A DNA stretch of 64,000 nt from Ketobacter sp964016105. Its GTDB lineage: Bacteria > Pseudomonadota > Gammaproteobacteria > Pseudomonadales > Ketobacteraceae. The translations under genes were made by a program, and so were the position numbers. Numbering within the stretch: the first letter of the stretch is position 1; each line of letters opens with the position of its first letter. The stretch spans positions 310,001 to 374,000 of the forward strand of contig CAXHEX010000002.1 in assembly GCA_964016105.1 (NCBI GenBank). The letters are read 5' to 3'. Of the stretch, positions 1 to 10,900 are shown piece by piece. The notes beneath the pieces are model-generated. The model was not told the DNA's origin. It made no database searches and was given only the letters and a program-made list of their open reading frames with translations.

Positions 1-3000
1 CTGCTTACGCAATCGAGATATGACCTGGGTTGCCAACAGGGAGTGCCCACCCACAGCAAAGAAATCATCCTCCACGGAGAGCGCATCCCGCTCCAGTACC
101 CCTTGCCAGATAGCCAGCACTGCTTTTTCCGTTTCTGTTTGCGGTGCTATTAATGGTCGATCTTCCGTTTGAGTGGTATCCGGTGCCGGTAATAGATTTT
201 TAGCCACTTTACCATTGGGGGTTAGTGGCATAGCTTCCAACTGCACAAAATAGGCGGGCACCATAAATTCAGGTAAATGGGTTTTTAGATAATCCCGCAA
301 CGCTTGCTGATCTATTTGCGGCTCTGAACTTACTACATAAGCTACGAGCTGTTTGTTGCTGGTACTGTTATTCGTACTACTGTTCGTACTACTATTGGTG
401 CTGTCATCGGCCCAGGCAACCACACAACTGGCGCTAATGGAATCCAACTCCCGCAGCAATGACTCAATTTCACCGGGCTCGATGCGAAAACCGCGGATTT
501 TAACCTGGTTATCGATACGGCCCAGATATTCGATTTCACCGTCATCTAAATACCGAACTAAATCGCCCGTGCGATATATTCGCTGGTCCCCTTCCATAAA
601 GGGATCTGAAACAAACTTTTGGGCAGTTTGCGCTGGGTCATTAAAATAACCAGGACCAACCCCATCGCCGCCTATGCATAACTCACCTGGCACGCCACGG
701 GGTACTAACTGCAGATTATCATCAACAACATAGAGGCGAACGTTATCAATGGCTTTACCAATGGGGATATTGCTGCTGCCCAAACCGTGGGAAGCGATAT
801 CGATAGGGTCAACCACATGATAGGTAGCAATATCTGCGCACTCCGTTGGCCCATAACTGTTCACCAACTTTGTATTATTGGATCTGAGCCAAGCCTTCAG
901 GCGATCAATATCAATGGGCTCCCCACCCAGGAAAACGTAACGCAATGAAGCTAAATCCGCCAAGGTTTCAGCCTGCTCAACTAACGGGTAAAACGCATTG
1001 GGTGCGCAGTTAATCCAGGTTATTCCTTGTTGTTTCACCAAATGGATTAATTCATCGGGATCGTATTCATGACTGTCGGGCATTACCAGGGCAGCGCCAC
1101 TTAATAAAGGCGCGAACAGATTTTTCTGGGTTAAATCAAACCCCACGGCACTCACTAACAATACTCGATCAGATGGACTCATTTCGAATTGGCGACAATA
1201 CCAATTCTGTAAATTCACTTCTGCTCGATGACTGGCACCGGTGCCCTTTGGCTTTCCAGTGGAACCTGAAGTGTAAATCACATAGAGCAGGCTTTCCGGA
1301 CTGCCCAAAGCGGGTAATCGTTCACTGGATAAATCACTCCACTCTTGGGCCGCAGCCTCAAATCCTACAACCTTGCATGGCTGGTTTTCTATAGATTGCG
1401 CCAATGCATTTTGGCCAATGGCCAACTTGACCTGGGCATCCGCCAGCATATAAAGAATACGGTCTTCCGGATAGGAAGGATCAACGGGCAAATAAGTGGC
1501 ACCGGCCTTGAGTACCCCCAACACCGCAACCATTAATTGGGGCGAACGGGGCAGCATTACCGCCACTACATCATTAGCTACTACAGATTGGGATTGTAGA
1601 TAGCGGGCAAATCGGTTGGCTTCTTGCTCCAGTTCATCATAACTAAGTTGCTGAGGCCCGTGAATGAGCGCGATGGCGTCTGGAGTGGCATCCACTTGCT
1701 GTTCGAACAGCTGATGCACCGTAACCTGCTGGTCATAATTAACAGCGGTTTGATTTAAGCCCAGCAGGTGTGACCGATCTGTAGGGGACAACAGCGACAG
1801 TTGCTTAATCTGACACCCGGGATCAGTAGCCACAGACTCTAACAACAACAGATAATGGTTCACCAGCTGCTGGATAAAATCACGGCTAAATAATTCGGTT
1901 CGGTAGACCACCTCCCCTTTTATCACACCGTCCTGCTCCATCATGCTGAACTCAAGATCAAATTTGGAGACAATGTTGCCCATTTCCAGAGGTTCAAGTT
2001 CAACGCCCGGCAAAGTAAAGTCTGTGTCCATGGGTATGTTTTGCAGGGAGAACAACACCTGGAACAGAGGAGAGTGCAGCATATCCCGTTCGCTCACCAG
2101 TTCATCCACCAAGCGTTCAAAGGGGACATCCTGATGAGCGTAGGCGGACAGGGTGTTTTCGCGCACTTGATCCAACAGCGATCCAAAAGGCTGCTCCGGA
2201 TCCACCTGGTTGCGAATCACAATGGTGTTAACAAAAAACCCAATAAGGGGTTCCAGCTCCTGAAAATTACGGTTTGCAATGGGACTGCCCACGCTGATGT
2301 CCGTTTGGGAACTGTATTTGGATAACAACACGGAAAACGCAGCCAAGGTGGTCATATAAAGACTGGCACCGGCGTTGCTACTGATATTATTTAACCCGCG
2401 GGTGAGATTGGCTGGGATTTCGAAGGGAATCAAGTTGCCGTTGAAGCTGGTTTCCACTCTACGTGGGTAATCCGTGGGCAAGTTTAATACTTCTACCCCA
2501 GCTAAAGCGGACCGCCAGTAACTGATTTGTTGTTCCCGTAACTCGCCTTGCAACCAATTCCGTTGCCATTGGGCATAATCCACATACTGAACGCTCAAAT
2601 CCGTCAGAGGCGGAACCCGTTCATGGCTTAAGGCATCGTAGATGAGCGCTATTTCTCGCAATAAAATGCCATTGGACCAACCATCGGTGATGATATGGTG
2701 CATGTTGACCAGCAACACCCATTCCTGACGGTCCAGACACAACAATTCAACCTGGAACAAAGGCCCCTGCTCCAGATCAAAAACCTGTTCATAAAGGGAT
2801 TGCACATGCTGATCAACCCGCAGTTCACGGGCTGGCTTATCCAAAGGAGTCAGGTCAACCACTTTTGCCTGCCAGCTGCTGGCCGGGTCAATCACCTGAT
2901 AGGGTTGATCATCGGTTGTCACAATACGAGTGCGCAACACCCCGTGGCGTTCTACCAACTGGATTAACGTTTCCAACAACGCCTGAGTATTGAGATCACC

Positions 3001-6000
3001 CCGCAGTCGAAATGCCCCCGGCATATTGTACGCGGAACTGTTGGGATCAAGTTGCTGTAAAAACCAAAGCCGTTGTTGTGCATAGGACAGCGCCAGCGGT
3101 TGGCTATGATCGGCAACAGTAATGGGGGGAATTTGTCGCGTCTGTTGTGCGCGGGCAATGGTATTGGCGAACTCCCCTATGGTGGGTGCCAGGAACAAAT
3201 CCCGCACCGACACGTTCACATCGAACTGGGTCTTAACCCGCGATACAATGCGAGTGGCCAGGAGCGAATTCCCCCCCACTTCAAACAGATTCGCCATCAC
3301 GCTAATGGGGCTCTGCTGGAGCACCTGTTCCCAGATAGTGGCCAACTGGGTTTCCTGTTGATTACGGGGAGCAATAAACTGGGTTTGCTCTTCTACCTGG
3401 GTGTCTAGCGAAGGAAGCCCGTTGCGGTCGATTTTTCCATTGGGCGTGAGAGGCCAGGACTCCAATCCAATAACATAGGAGGGAATCATGTACTCCGGTA
3501 GAAAACGCCGCAATTGGCTGCGCCAATCATCCGCCACTTCAGCGTTAGTGGATTTAACATAAGCTACCAAACGCTCCTGGTCCACCACCACCAGACCTTC
3601 TTCCACCGCGGGCAACTGTTTTAACGCGAACTCAATTTCACCCAGTTCGATTCGCAGACCCCGAAGTTTAATTTGGAAATCTTTTCTTCCAATATATTCT
3701 ACTTCGCCATTCTTTAACTGGCGTCCCAAATCGCCGGTGCGATATAACTTACCTTGGGAAAAGGGTGAATCCACAAAGACACTGTCATTTTGCGCTTGTC
3801 GATTTATATAACCCTTACCCACTCCCACACCGGTGATACCGATTTCACCCACGCAGCCGGGAATCACTGGCTGTAAATGATCCGTAAGTACATGCACTTG
3901 CATGTTGGCAATGGCTTTACCGATAGGCAAACTGGATAGATCGCTGCTGATGTGAAGATCATTGTGACGAGCTATATGAAAGGCCACCACATCAGTACAT
4001 TCCGTTGGCCCATAGCTGTTTATCAGTTGGGCTTGGCTGGATGCACTACTCAGCCAGGGAAGCAAATTTGCCAAATTTATGGGCTCGCCACCCAACACCA
4101 AATAACGCAAACTTTGCAGTTGTGTATATCCGCCAGCGGCGGCGGTTTCCACCAAGGGGTAGAAGGCACTGGGGGCACAGTTGATCCAACTGACTTTGTG
4201 CTGATCCACTAATCCCAATAGTTCCTGCTCGTCAAACAACTCCATTTCCGGGATAACGATGGCAGCCCCCACCAACAGCGGTGCAAACAGGTTCTTTTGG
4301 CTTAAATCAAAACCCAGGGCACTGACCAACAGGGTCTTGTCATTTTCATTAAGGCCCAATGTCTGGATATACCAATCCTGCAGGTTGGCCTCGCCTCTGT
4401 GGGTAACCATGGCGCCTTTTGGTCTGCCGGTGGAGCCAGAGGTATAAATAACATAGATCTGCTGATCACCATCAATAGCTATGCCTGGGTTGCCCGCTGC
4501 ACATTGTGAAAGCGCTTGCTGACACTGATCCAACAATAGGATGTGAGCATTATCCGCCTTAAGAGTCTCAGAAAACCTTGAGTTGGAAATAACCAGCGCC
4601 GCCCCGCTGTCTTCCACCATATGCGCTAGACGCTCTTCCGGGTATTCCGGATCCATGGGGATATAGGCGGCCCCGACCTTGAGCACCGCGAGTACGGATA
4701 TCACGAATTCTGGCGAGCGGCTTAAACAGATACCTACGCGGCCGTTAGCTTCAACGCCGTTTTCTATAAGGTAGTGGGCCAGTTGGTTAACCCGACCATT
4801 TAGTGCTTCATAGGTCAGCTCATGATCTTTATATAAAACCGCAGTCTGTTGAGGGAATCGCTCCACTGCACGTTCAAACTGGGTAACCACATTATGGATT
4901 TGAGAAACTGATCTCTCTGGCAGTTCTTGGCTATGCTCCTGGCTCTGCACTTCATTATCCATCAGATAGCACAGTTTACTGATGGGCATCCCGGGCTCCG
5001 ACAACAGCTGACCGCTAATATGCAGCAAGCGTGGCAAAAACTGCAACGCGGCAAACACACCACAATCGTAGCGCAGCTCCAGTTCACATTGGTCCTTATG
5101 CTGCTTAACGATGAACTGAACACCACCATCGACTTTCGGTGCAGACATCACTGGCACCACGGTTTTACCCTGAACGTCCACCTCGGTAACGAAGTTGTAG
5201 AAGTTATACATAAAGGTCACACGGCTACGGGCAAACAAATCGTGTTGCGCTCGCAGGGACAGCAATCGATGGGGCCGACTGAGCTCCCTTTGCTGTTTCA
5301 GTTTTTGTAGCCAATGATGGAAATGGGTTTGGTGCTGTAATAACTCCGATTCAAACACCGTGGGATATTGCTGATAAAAACACCCCAAACTGTCTTGCCA
5401 ATGGCCATTAGCAGCGGATGAATATCGATTGGCAAAAAACTCGTATATCTGGAAGCCACTGTCTGCACGGCAATAGTGTTGCAACAACAGGCCGTACACC
5501 GCTTTAAAATAGAGCGGTAAGTTGATGCCATTGGACTGGCAGAATGCCTTGATCTGGTTCAAGTGATCAGCATCAATTGACACACTTTCCACCACATCAT
5601 TAAACGATGTGGGTTTACGCTCATCGTAGGATTCACTGGGCACAGAGAACGTCAACGGTTCTGCCTGTGACGCCAAACCACGCCAATAATCTAGGGTGGC
5701 TTGTAAATCACTCTTGGCTGCAACGGAATCAGCAAAATGGATATAGCCCTTATCCCTCGTTTGCTCATTGCTTTCCACTAAAGCAGTAGATGACATTTTA
5801 GATGACACTTCAAACGACATTAAAGTGTCATAGGCGGAAAGGATTCGCTGCATCAAAATATGGGTAGAAGCGCCGTCCAGCAAAATATGATGACAAGCCA
5901 CCACCAGTCGGTAGCGACCTTGTTGCCTGAGCAGGTAATAGCGGATCAAATGATCGTGATGCAAATCGTAACGCCGGTGCATCAATTCCAAGGAAGATTG

Positions 6001-7881
6001 ATGAAGCTCATCGTCCACCAGAACATCATCTTCTACTTCGATGAATTGCAACTCAGGGGCTGGGGAAGTACGGGGGATAACACCGTAGGCAATATCCGTT
6101 ACCGCCAATGTTGACTCTTTTAAGGTCAGGTTCAGCCAGGGGGCATTTTCATGGACGTGGGCTATAGCGTCAGCCAACCGATCCATATTCGGCTTCTCAA
6201 TATCGGCGTAGATTCCGTAGGCATTTTGGGCCGTGGTGACATTGGCCTGCTCATCCAAATACATGGAAAGCTGATTCGCGTTCAGGTTAACCAGCTCGTG
6301 GCTTTGGGGGTCGCATCCCAATTGCTTAAGCAACACGTCTTGATTGAAGAGCTTGAGTTGTTGTAGCGACGTTTGGGTATCACCATGGGTAATCTGTTGT
6401 ACCAGGAACAGATACTGATCCAACATCACTGCCGCTGTGGATTCATTAAATAAATCCGTGTTGTACTCCAAGCTTAAGGTGAAATCGTCTCCCGTTTGGG
6501 CGATACCCAACAACAGTTCCATTCGAGCAGCCACGTGATTGGACTTAATGGGCTCAATGGTCACTGGAGCATCAGAAAAAGGATTGTCTTTCTCTGCGGA
6601 GGGTATATTAATCAGTTGAAATGCGGCTTGGGCCAGAGGTGAATAACCCGGCTGTCTTTCCACCTGCATTTGTTCCATCAGCTGGTCAATGGGTAGATCC
6701 TGATGGCTAAATGCAGACAAGGTCATCTCTTTAACGGATTGGTAATACTGTTGTACCGTTGCGTCAGGTTCGATTCGGGCTCGCATCAACAGCAAGTTAA
6801 CAAAAAAACCAATTAATTCCTGGAACTCGCTACGACTTCGACCCGCAATAGGCGCACCCACCACCACATCATCGCTGTTGGCATAACGGCCCAATAAAAG
6901 TTGCCATACACCCAGGAAAAACATAAATGGAGTAATACCTTGCTCACTACAAAAGGTATTGGCCTGAGCCGCCAAATCCGCAGGAACCGACTTGGTGAGC
7001 AGTGCTCCGTTATTGGAAGGCAATTCCTGACGTGGTTTATCCGTTGGCAAGGCCAAAAGGGATGGTGCACCTTCGAGCGCCCCCTGCCAGAAATCCATTT
7101 GCTTTTTCAGTTCACCATTTTCCACCTGCTGCCGTTGCCAGGCAGAATAATCCACGTACTGCAACGGCATGGCTTCCAAAGGTGACTTCATGCCAGCAGA
7201 AAAAGTCAGATACAGAATACTGAGTTCTTTCACCAGTATTTCCATGGACCAGGCATCGGAAATAATATGGTGCATGCCGGCAATTAGAACGTGACTGTCT
7301 TGTGCCAAACTAAGCAGCTGCACCCGAAACAGAGGTCCGGTTTCCAGGTCATAGGGTGTGGTGGCATCTTCTGCCACTAATTTTTTAACTCTTGCGTCCT
7401 GGTCCTGGGCATTTAGACCCGATAGATCCAGTTTCTGCCAGGACCATTCACTGGCGGGGTTGATCTGCTGCCAAGGCTCACCATCTTCTTGCCGAAAACA
7501 GGTGCGCAGGGATTCATGGCGCTGCACCAGTTCAACAAATACTTTTTCCAACACATCCACTTTTAGTGGGCCCTCAATCCGCAGCGCGCTGGACATGTTG
7601 TACGTGACATCGCGGGGATTGAGCTGGTCAAGAATCCATAGCCTTTGCTGACCAAAGGACACCGGCAAGGGTTGCTCACGATCAGCGAGTTCAATGGGTG
7701 ATTCCACTACGGATTGTGCTTGGCGTAAAAACTCAACGATAGCCGCTTTGTTAGACACCACTTTTTGTTTGATTTCTGGCGTAAACGCACCCTCTGGTGC
7801 GCTGAAACGCAAGTTCTCGCCTTCGAGCCAGAGCTTGATGTCCAATTTTGATAAAGAGGCCAGAAATTCAACTACGTTCAT
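1..7881 (-). CDS. Nonribosomal peptide synthetase 4 (partial, runs off left edge): dock-C-C*-A-PCP-C-A-PCP...
   Basis: Adds two residues to the lipopeptide after NRPS3. The ATG at 7881 has an AGGA ribosome site 6 nt upstream. The frame is open to base 1, where it stops inside a carrier domain just after GGHSLLATQVISR, so the gene continues beyond the window. Domains (approximate residues): TubC/beta-hairpin docking domain 1-52; C 70-505 with HHIISDA instead of HHxxxDG; extra condensation-like domain C* 527-964 with HHILLDG; A 980-1480; PCP 1500-1575 with GGNS; C 1590-2020 with HHIITDG; A 2050-2545; PCP from 2560. Specificity residues read by eye against GrsA are D-L-K-N-V-G-S-D-V for the first A and D-L-K-N-F-G-S-D-I for the second. 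I do not assign a substrate. The second A carries a Ser/Thr/Asn microrepeat late in the domain. No termination domain is visible. Confidence 0.95.
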   Translation of the reverse strand, partial: MNVVEFLASLSKLDIKLWLEGENLRFSAPEGAFTPEIKQKVVSNKAAIVEFLRQAQSVVESPIELADREQPLPVSFGQQRLWILDQLNPRDVTYNMSSALRIEGPLKVDVLEKVFVELVQRHESLRTCFRQEDGEPWQQINPASEWSWQKLDLSGLNAQDQDARVKKLVAEDATTPYDLETGPLFRVQLLSLAQDSHVLIAGMHHIISDAWSMEILVKELSILYLTFSAGMKSPLEAMPLQYVDYSAWQRQQVENGELKKQMDFWQGALEGAPSLLALPTDKPRQELPSNNGALLTKSVPADLAAQANTFCSEQGITPFMFFLGVWQLLLGRYANSDDVVVGAPIAGRSRSEFQELIGFFVNLLLMRARIEPDATVQQYYQSVKEMTLSAFSHQDLPIDQLMEQMQVERQPGYSPLAQAAFQLINIPSAEKDNPFSDAPVTIEPIKSNHVAARMELLLGIAQTGDDFTLSLEYNTDLFNESTAAVMLDQYLFLVQQITHGDTQTSLQQLKLFNQDVLLKQLGCDPQSHELVNLNANQLSMYLDEQANVTTAQNAYGIYADIEKPNMDRLADAIAHVHENAPWLNLTLKESTLAVTDIAYGVIPRTSPAPELQFIEVEDDVLVDDELHQSSLELMHRRYDLHHDHLIRYYLLRQQGRYRLVVACHHILLDGASTHILMQRILSAYDTLMSFEVSSKMSSTALVESNEQTRDKGYIHFADSVAAKSDLQATLDYWRGLASQAEPLTFSVPSESYDERKPTSFNDVVESVSIDADHLNQIKAFCQSNGINLPLYFKAVYGLLLQHYCRADSGFQIYEFFANRYSSAANGHWQDSLGCFYQQYPTVFESELLQHQTHFHHWLQKLKQQRELSRPHRLLSLRAQHDLFARSRVTFMYNFYNFVTEVDVQGKTVVPVMSAPKVDGGVQFIVKQHKDQCELELRYDCGVFAALQFLPRLLHISGQLLSEPGMPISKLCYLMDNEVQSQEHSQELPERSVSQIHNVVTQFERAVERFPQQTAVLYKDHELTYEALNGRVNQLAHYLIENGVEANGRVGICLSRSPEFVISVLAVLKVGAAYIPMDPEYPEERLAHMVEDSGAALVISNSRFSETLKADNAHILLLDQCQQALSQCAAGNPGIAIDGDQQIYVIYTSGSTGRPKGAMVTHRGEANLQDWYIQTLGLNENDKTLLVSALGFDLSQKNLFAPLLVGAAIVIPEMELFDEQELLGLVDQHKVSWINCAPSAFYPLVETAAAGGYTQLQSLRYLVLGGEPINLANLLPWLSSASSQAQLINSYGPTECTDVVAFHIARHNDLHISSDLSSLPIGKAIANMQVHVLTDHLQPVIPGCVGEIGITGVGVGKGYINRQAQNDSVFVDSPFSQGKLYRTGDLGRQLKNGEVEYIGRKDFQIKLRGLRIELGEIEFALKQLPAVEEGLVVVDQERLVAYVKSTNAEVADDWRSQLRRFLPEYMIPSYVIGLESWPLTPNGKIDRNGLPSLDTQVEEQTQFIAPRNQQETQLATIWEQVLQQSPISVMANLFEVGGNSLLATRIVSRVKTQFDVNVSVRDLFLAPTIGEFANTIARAQQTRQIPPITVADHSQPLALSYAQQRLWFLQQLDPNSSAYNMPGAFRLRGDLNTQALLETLIQLVERHGVLRTRIVTTDDQPYQVIDPASSWQAKVVDLTPLDKPARELRVDQHVQSLYEQVFDLEQGPLFQVELLCLDRQEWVLLVNMHHIITDGWSNGILLREIALIYDALSHERVPPLTDLSVQYVDYAQWQRNWLQGELREQQISYWRSALAGVEVLNLPTDYPRRVETSFNGNLIPFEIPANLTRGLNNISSNAGASLYMTTLAAFSVLLSKYSSQTDISVGSPIANRNFQELEPLIGFFVNTIVIRNQVDPEQPFGSLLDQVRENTLSAYAHQDVPFERLVDELVSERDMLHSPLFQVLFSLQNIPMDTDFTLPGVELEPLEMGNIVSKFDLEFSMMEQDGVIKGEVVYRTELFSRDFIQQLVNHYLLLLESVATDPGCQIKQLSLLSPTDRSHLLGLNQTAVNYDQQVTVHQLFEQQVDATPDAIALIHGPQQLSYDELEQEANRFARYLQSQSVVANDVVAVMLPRSPQLMVAVLGVLKAGATYLPVDPSYPEDRILYMLADAQVKLAIGQNALAQSIENQPCKVVGFEAAAQEWSDLSSERLPALGSPESLLYVIYTSGSTGKPKGTGASHRAEVNLQNWYCRQFEMSPSDRVLLVSAVGFDLTQKNLFAPLLSGAALVMPDSHEYDPDELIHLVKQQGITWINCAPNAFYPLVEQAETLADLASLRYVFLGGEPIDIDRLKAWLRSNNTKLVNSYGPTECADIATYHVVDPIDIASHGLGSSNIPIGKAIDNVRLYVVDDNLQLVPRGVPGELCIGGDGVGPGYFNDPAQTAQKFVSDPFMEGDQRIYRTGDLVRYLDDGEIEYLGRIDNQVKIRGFRIEPGEIESLLRELDSISASCVVAWADDSTNSSTNSSTNNSTSNKQLVAYVVSSEPQIDQQALRDYLKTHLPEFMVPAYFVQLEAMPLTPNGKVAKNLLPAPDTTQTEDRPLIAPQTETEKAVLAIWQGVLERDALSVEDDFFAVGGHSLLATQVISRLRKQ
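354..405 (-). repeat. 12-nt tandem microrepeat inside the NRPS4 second A domain
   Basis: On the coding strand the unit AGTAGTACGAAC is repeated imperfectly, giving a Ser-Ser-Thr-Asn run of about 16 residues in the C-terminal part of the A domain. The unit is a multiple of three, so copy-number change would keep the frame. Confidence 0.7.
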
Positions 7882-7956
7882 ACTGTTCCTGTGGTGGTGA
7901 CTATTTTTGTTTCTAATAACCCGTAATTATAGGATAAGGGGCTAACACCAGTGGCG

Positions 7957-10900
7957 TTACAGCAACCCCTCTTCTCGCCCTTCTTCTGGGCCGGACTGGG
8001 CGCTGTCTTGGGCCTGCTGGGCAGATTGAGCGGCCCACTGCATGGTTTCCACATATTGAGCAATTTCTGCAATGGTGTGCAGCTCAAAAAGAGATCGAAG
8101 CTGAATATCCACATCGAACGCCTGACGGAACTTAGATACCGCCCGGGCCGCCAATAAAGAATGACCACCCAGATCGAAAAAGCTATCGTGGACGCCCACA
8201 TTTTCCACGCCCAGAATCTCACTCCAAATCTGAGCGAGGGTTTCTTCCGTTTCATTGCGGGGGGCCACGAATTCCGCTTTGCTACTTTCGGCGGGATCCG
8301 GCAAAGCTTGCCTGTCAATTTTGCCATTGGCTGTCAATGGCCAGCTGTCCATGACAGTGATGGCAGCGGGCACCATATAATCCGGTACCGATTGTTGCAA
8401 TTGTTTGCGGGCCTTGGCCAGATCCAAATCGGATGGGGCAAGCACGTAACTTACCAGCCTTTCGTCTTTCACCAGGGTTAAACAATCTTTAACCCCGTCC
8501 AGGGCTGATAATGCAGCATCAATTTCGCCCAACTCAATACGCAAGCCGCGCAACTTAATCTGAAAGTCTTTGCGCCCCACGTATTGGATTTGTTTGTTTC
8601 CATTGAGGCGCACCAAATCGCCACTGCGATACCAACGGTCCTGCCCCTGCCCTTCGCCGTAAGGGTTCGGGCCAAACACTGCAGCATTGAGTGAATCCCG
8701 ATTAATGTACCCCAAGCCCACTCCAGCACCGGCGATACAAAGCTCGCCCACCAATCCCACGGGCAATTGTCGATCGCATTTATCCACCACTGCCAGCTGG
8801 GTATTACAAATGGGGCCGCCTATAGGAATTTCACGAGAGGTAATGTCACGAGAGGCAATGTCATGAGCTTCCGTGCTATTGCACACATGGTAAGCCACCA
8901 CATCAGTGCACTCCGTGGGGCCGTAACTGTTGATCAAAGTACATTGACTTTGGCTCAACCAACTACTCAAAAGTTCTCTATTTATAGGCTCACCACCCAA
9001 CACCAGATAGCGCAAGCTGGGATAGGTATCGCCATTGGCCTCTTCCACCAACGGATAGAACACACTGGGCGCACAATTCACCACAGTGACTTTTTGCTGT
9101 TGAATGGTCTGCTGAACCGTTCCAAGATCGAACTGATCCATGGCGGGTATCACCAACTGTGCACCACATAAAAGGCCAGCAAAGATATTTTTCTGGGTTA
9201 AATCAAAGCCCAGCGCACTCAACAACAGCAAGCGATCATCACCACTGAGCTGTAAACTGCTGTGATACCAGTTTTGCAGGTTCATCTCACCGGCATGGGT
9301 AACAAGAGCGCCCTTTGGCTTACCGGTGGAACCGGATGTATAGACCGCATAAAGGGGATCGGACCCCACGGGCATGGGTCCATCAAAGCCACCATCCGCT
9401 TGCCATTGGCTGGAATCCAAATCCAACAGGGTGACTGCATCAGCTTCAATGGCGGTTTTAATCCGTGAGCTAACACAGGATTCCGTAACCAGTATCCCGG
9501 CTTCACTATCGGTCATCAAAAACCGCAAACGTTCTTCAGGGTAATTGGCATCCATAGGCACGTACACGGCACGGGCCTTCACCACCCCTAACAGGGCAAC
9601 CAGAATATGTACGCTACGGCCAAGACACACCGCCACCCTTTGGCCAGACTTTACACCCAGGTCACATAAATGCTGAGCCAGCTGATCTGACCGCTGTTTT
9701 AGTTCAGCGTAGGTGAGTTGATCCCCTCCACAGGACACCGCAATGGAATCGCTAACCAACGCCGCTTGATGTTCGAAACCATGGACCACTGTCTCATACT
9801 CAAGAGGCGATTCTACCTCTGGTGAAATGGCGTAGGTTTGCTGGAGTTGATCCTGTTCCAGAAGCAATGACAACTGCCCCATGGTATGGGTTCCCGACAC
9901 AATTTGACGGCTAATGTGCTCCGCTCGCTGAAGAAAATCATGATCAGAAAACAAATCAGACAGGTAAATCAAACTTAACTCCGCCTGGCCATCCTGCTCC
10001 TTCACCACAAATTGCACTGGCCCATCCTGAACCTGCGGGTAAGCGGTTAACTGCACAGAGCTACCAAACACCGAAACCGTGGGGATGAAATTGTAGTAAT
10101 TGAACATGAAATGCAGCCGCCCCTGGGGCAGCAACTGCCGCTGCATAAATAACGAGATAGCGGCATTGGATTTCAGTTGCTTTTTATAACGTCGAATATA
10201 TTGAAATAACCCATTCACTTCACCCTCTTTGGTGAATAGATCCTGGGAATACACCACCGGCAATATCTGAAAATAATTACCAAACGCAGATCGGTGTGGC
10301 CCAGCCCGGCCAGCCACTACCTCGGAAACATAAAAGTCCGTTTCACCCCGACAGTAACTATTAATCAAAAGACCATAAATAGCCTTAAAGTACAGGGAAG
10401 GAGTAATACGTTGCTGTGAACAAAAGCGTTGAATTTCGGCCCAATGCTGTGGCGACAGGGAAAGGTTCTTCTCCACCCGAGACGATGTTTCAACCTGCTC
10501 AGAAGCCATGGAGAAATCCAGCGCCTCTAGATTTTTAGCTCTATCCTTCCAGTATTCAATAACTTCGTGGCTATCGAAACGGGACCAGGCCTGTTCAACA
10601 TACTGCTCAAACACGGGCTCCACGGGAACATACTGACCTTGGCCCAATTCCGCTTCCGCTGCACGGATGCAGTTTGTCAGATGCACCGCCATACCGGCAC
10701 CGTCCAACAAAATATGATTCATCCGATAAACCACCATATGGCGATTGCCATCGAGACGAAACACGAAACACTGGGCCAGCTCCCCTTCCATTTCGTAGGG
10801 TTGCCAAATAAGCTCTCGAGCATGATCGGCGGCTTGAGCATCTGAGGTGGTTCGGTCACTCCAGTCCTCAAACTGAACCGCCATGGGCTTATGATTATGT

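Noticed and set aside
7943..7959. Imperfect hairpin at the NRPS3 stop
   Set aside because: One mismatch, 3-nt loop and no T-tract; not enough for a terminator.
7878..8327. 149-residue minus-strand reading frame overlapping the NRPS3 end
   Set aside because: It lies in another frame of a clear NRPS carrier/A-domain region and has low-complexity Trp/Ser-rich sequence with no family features.
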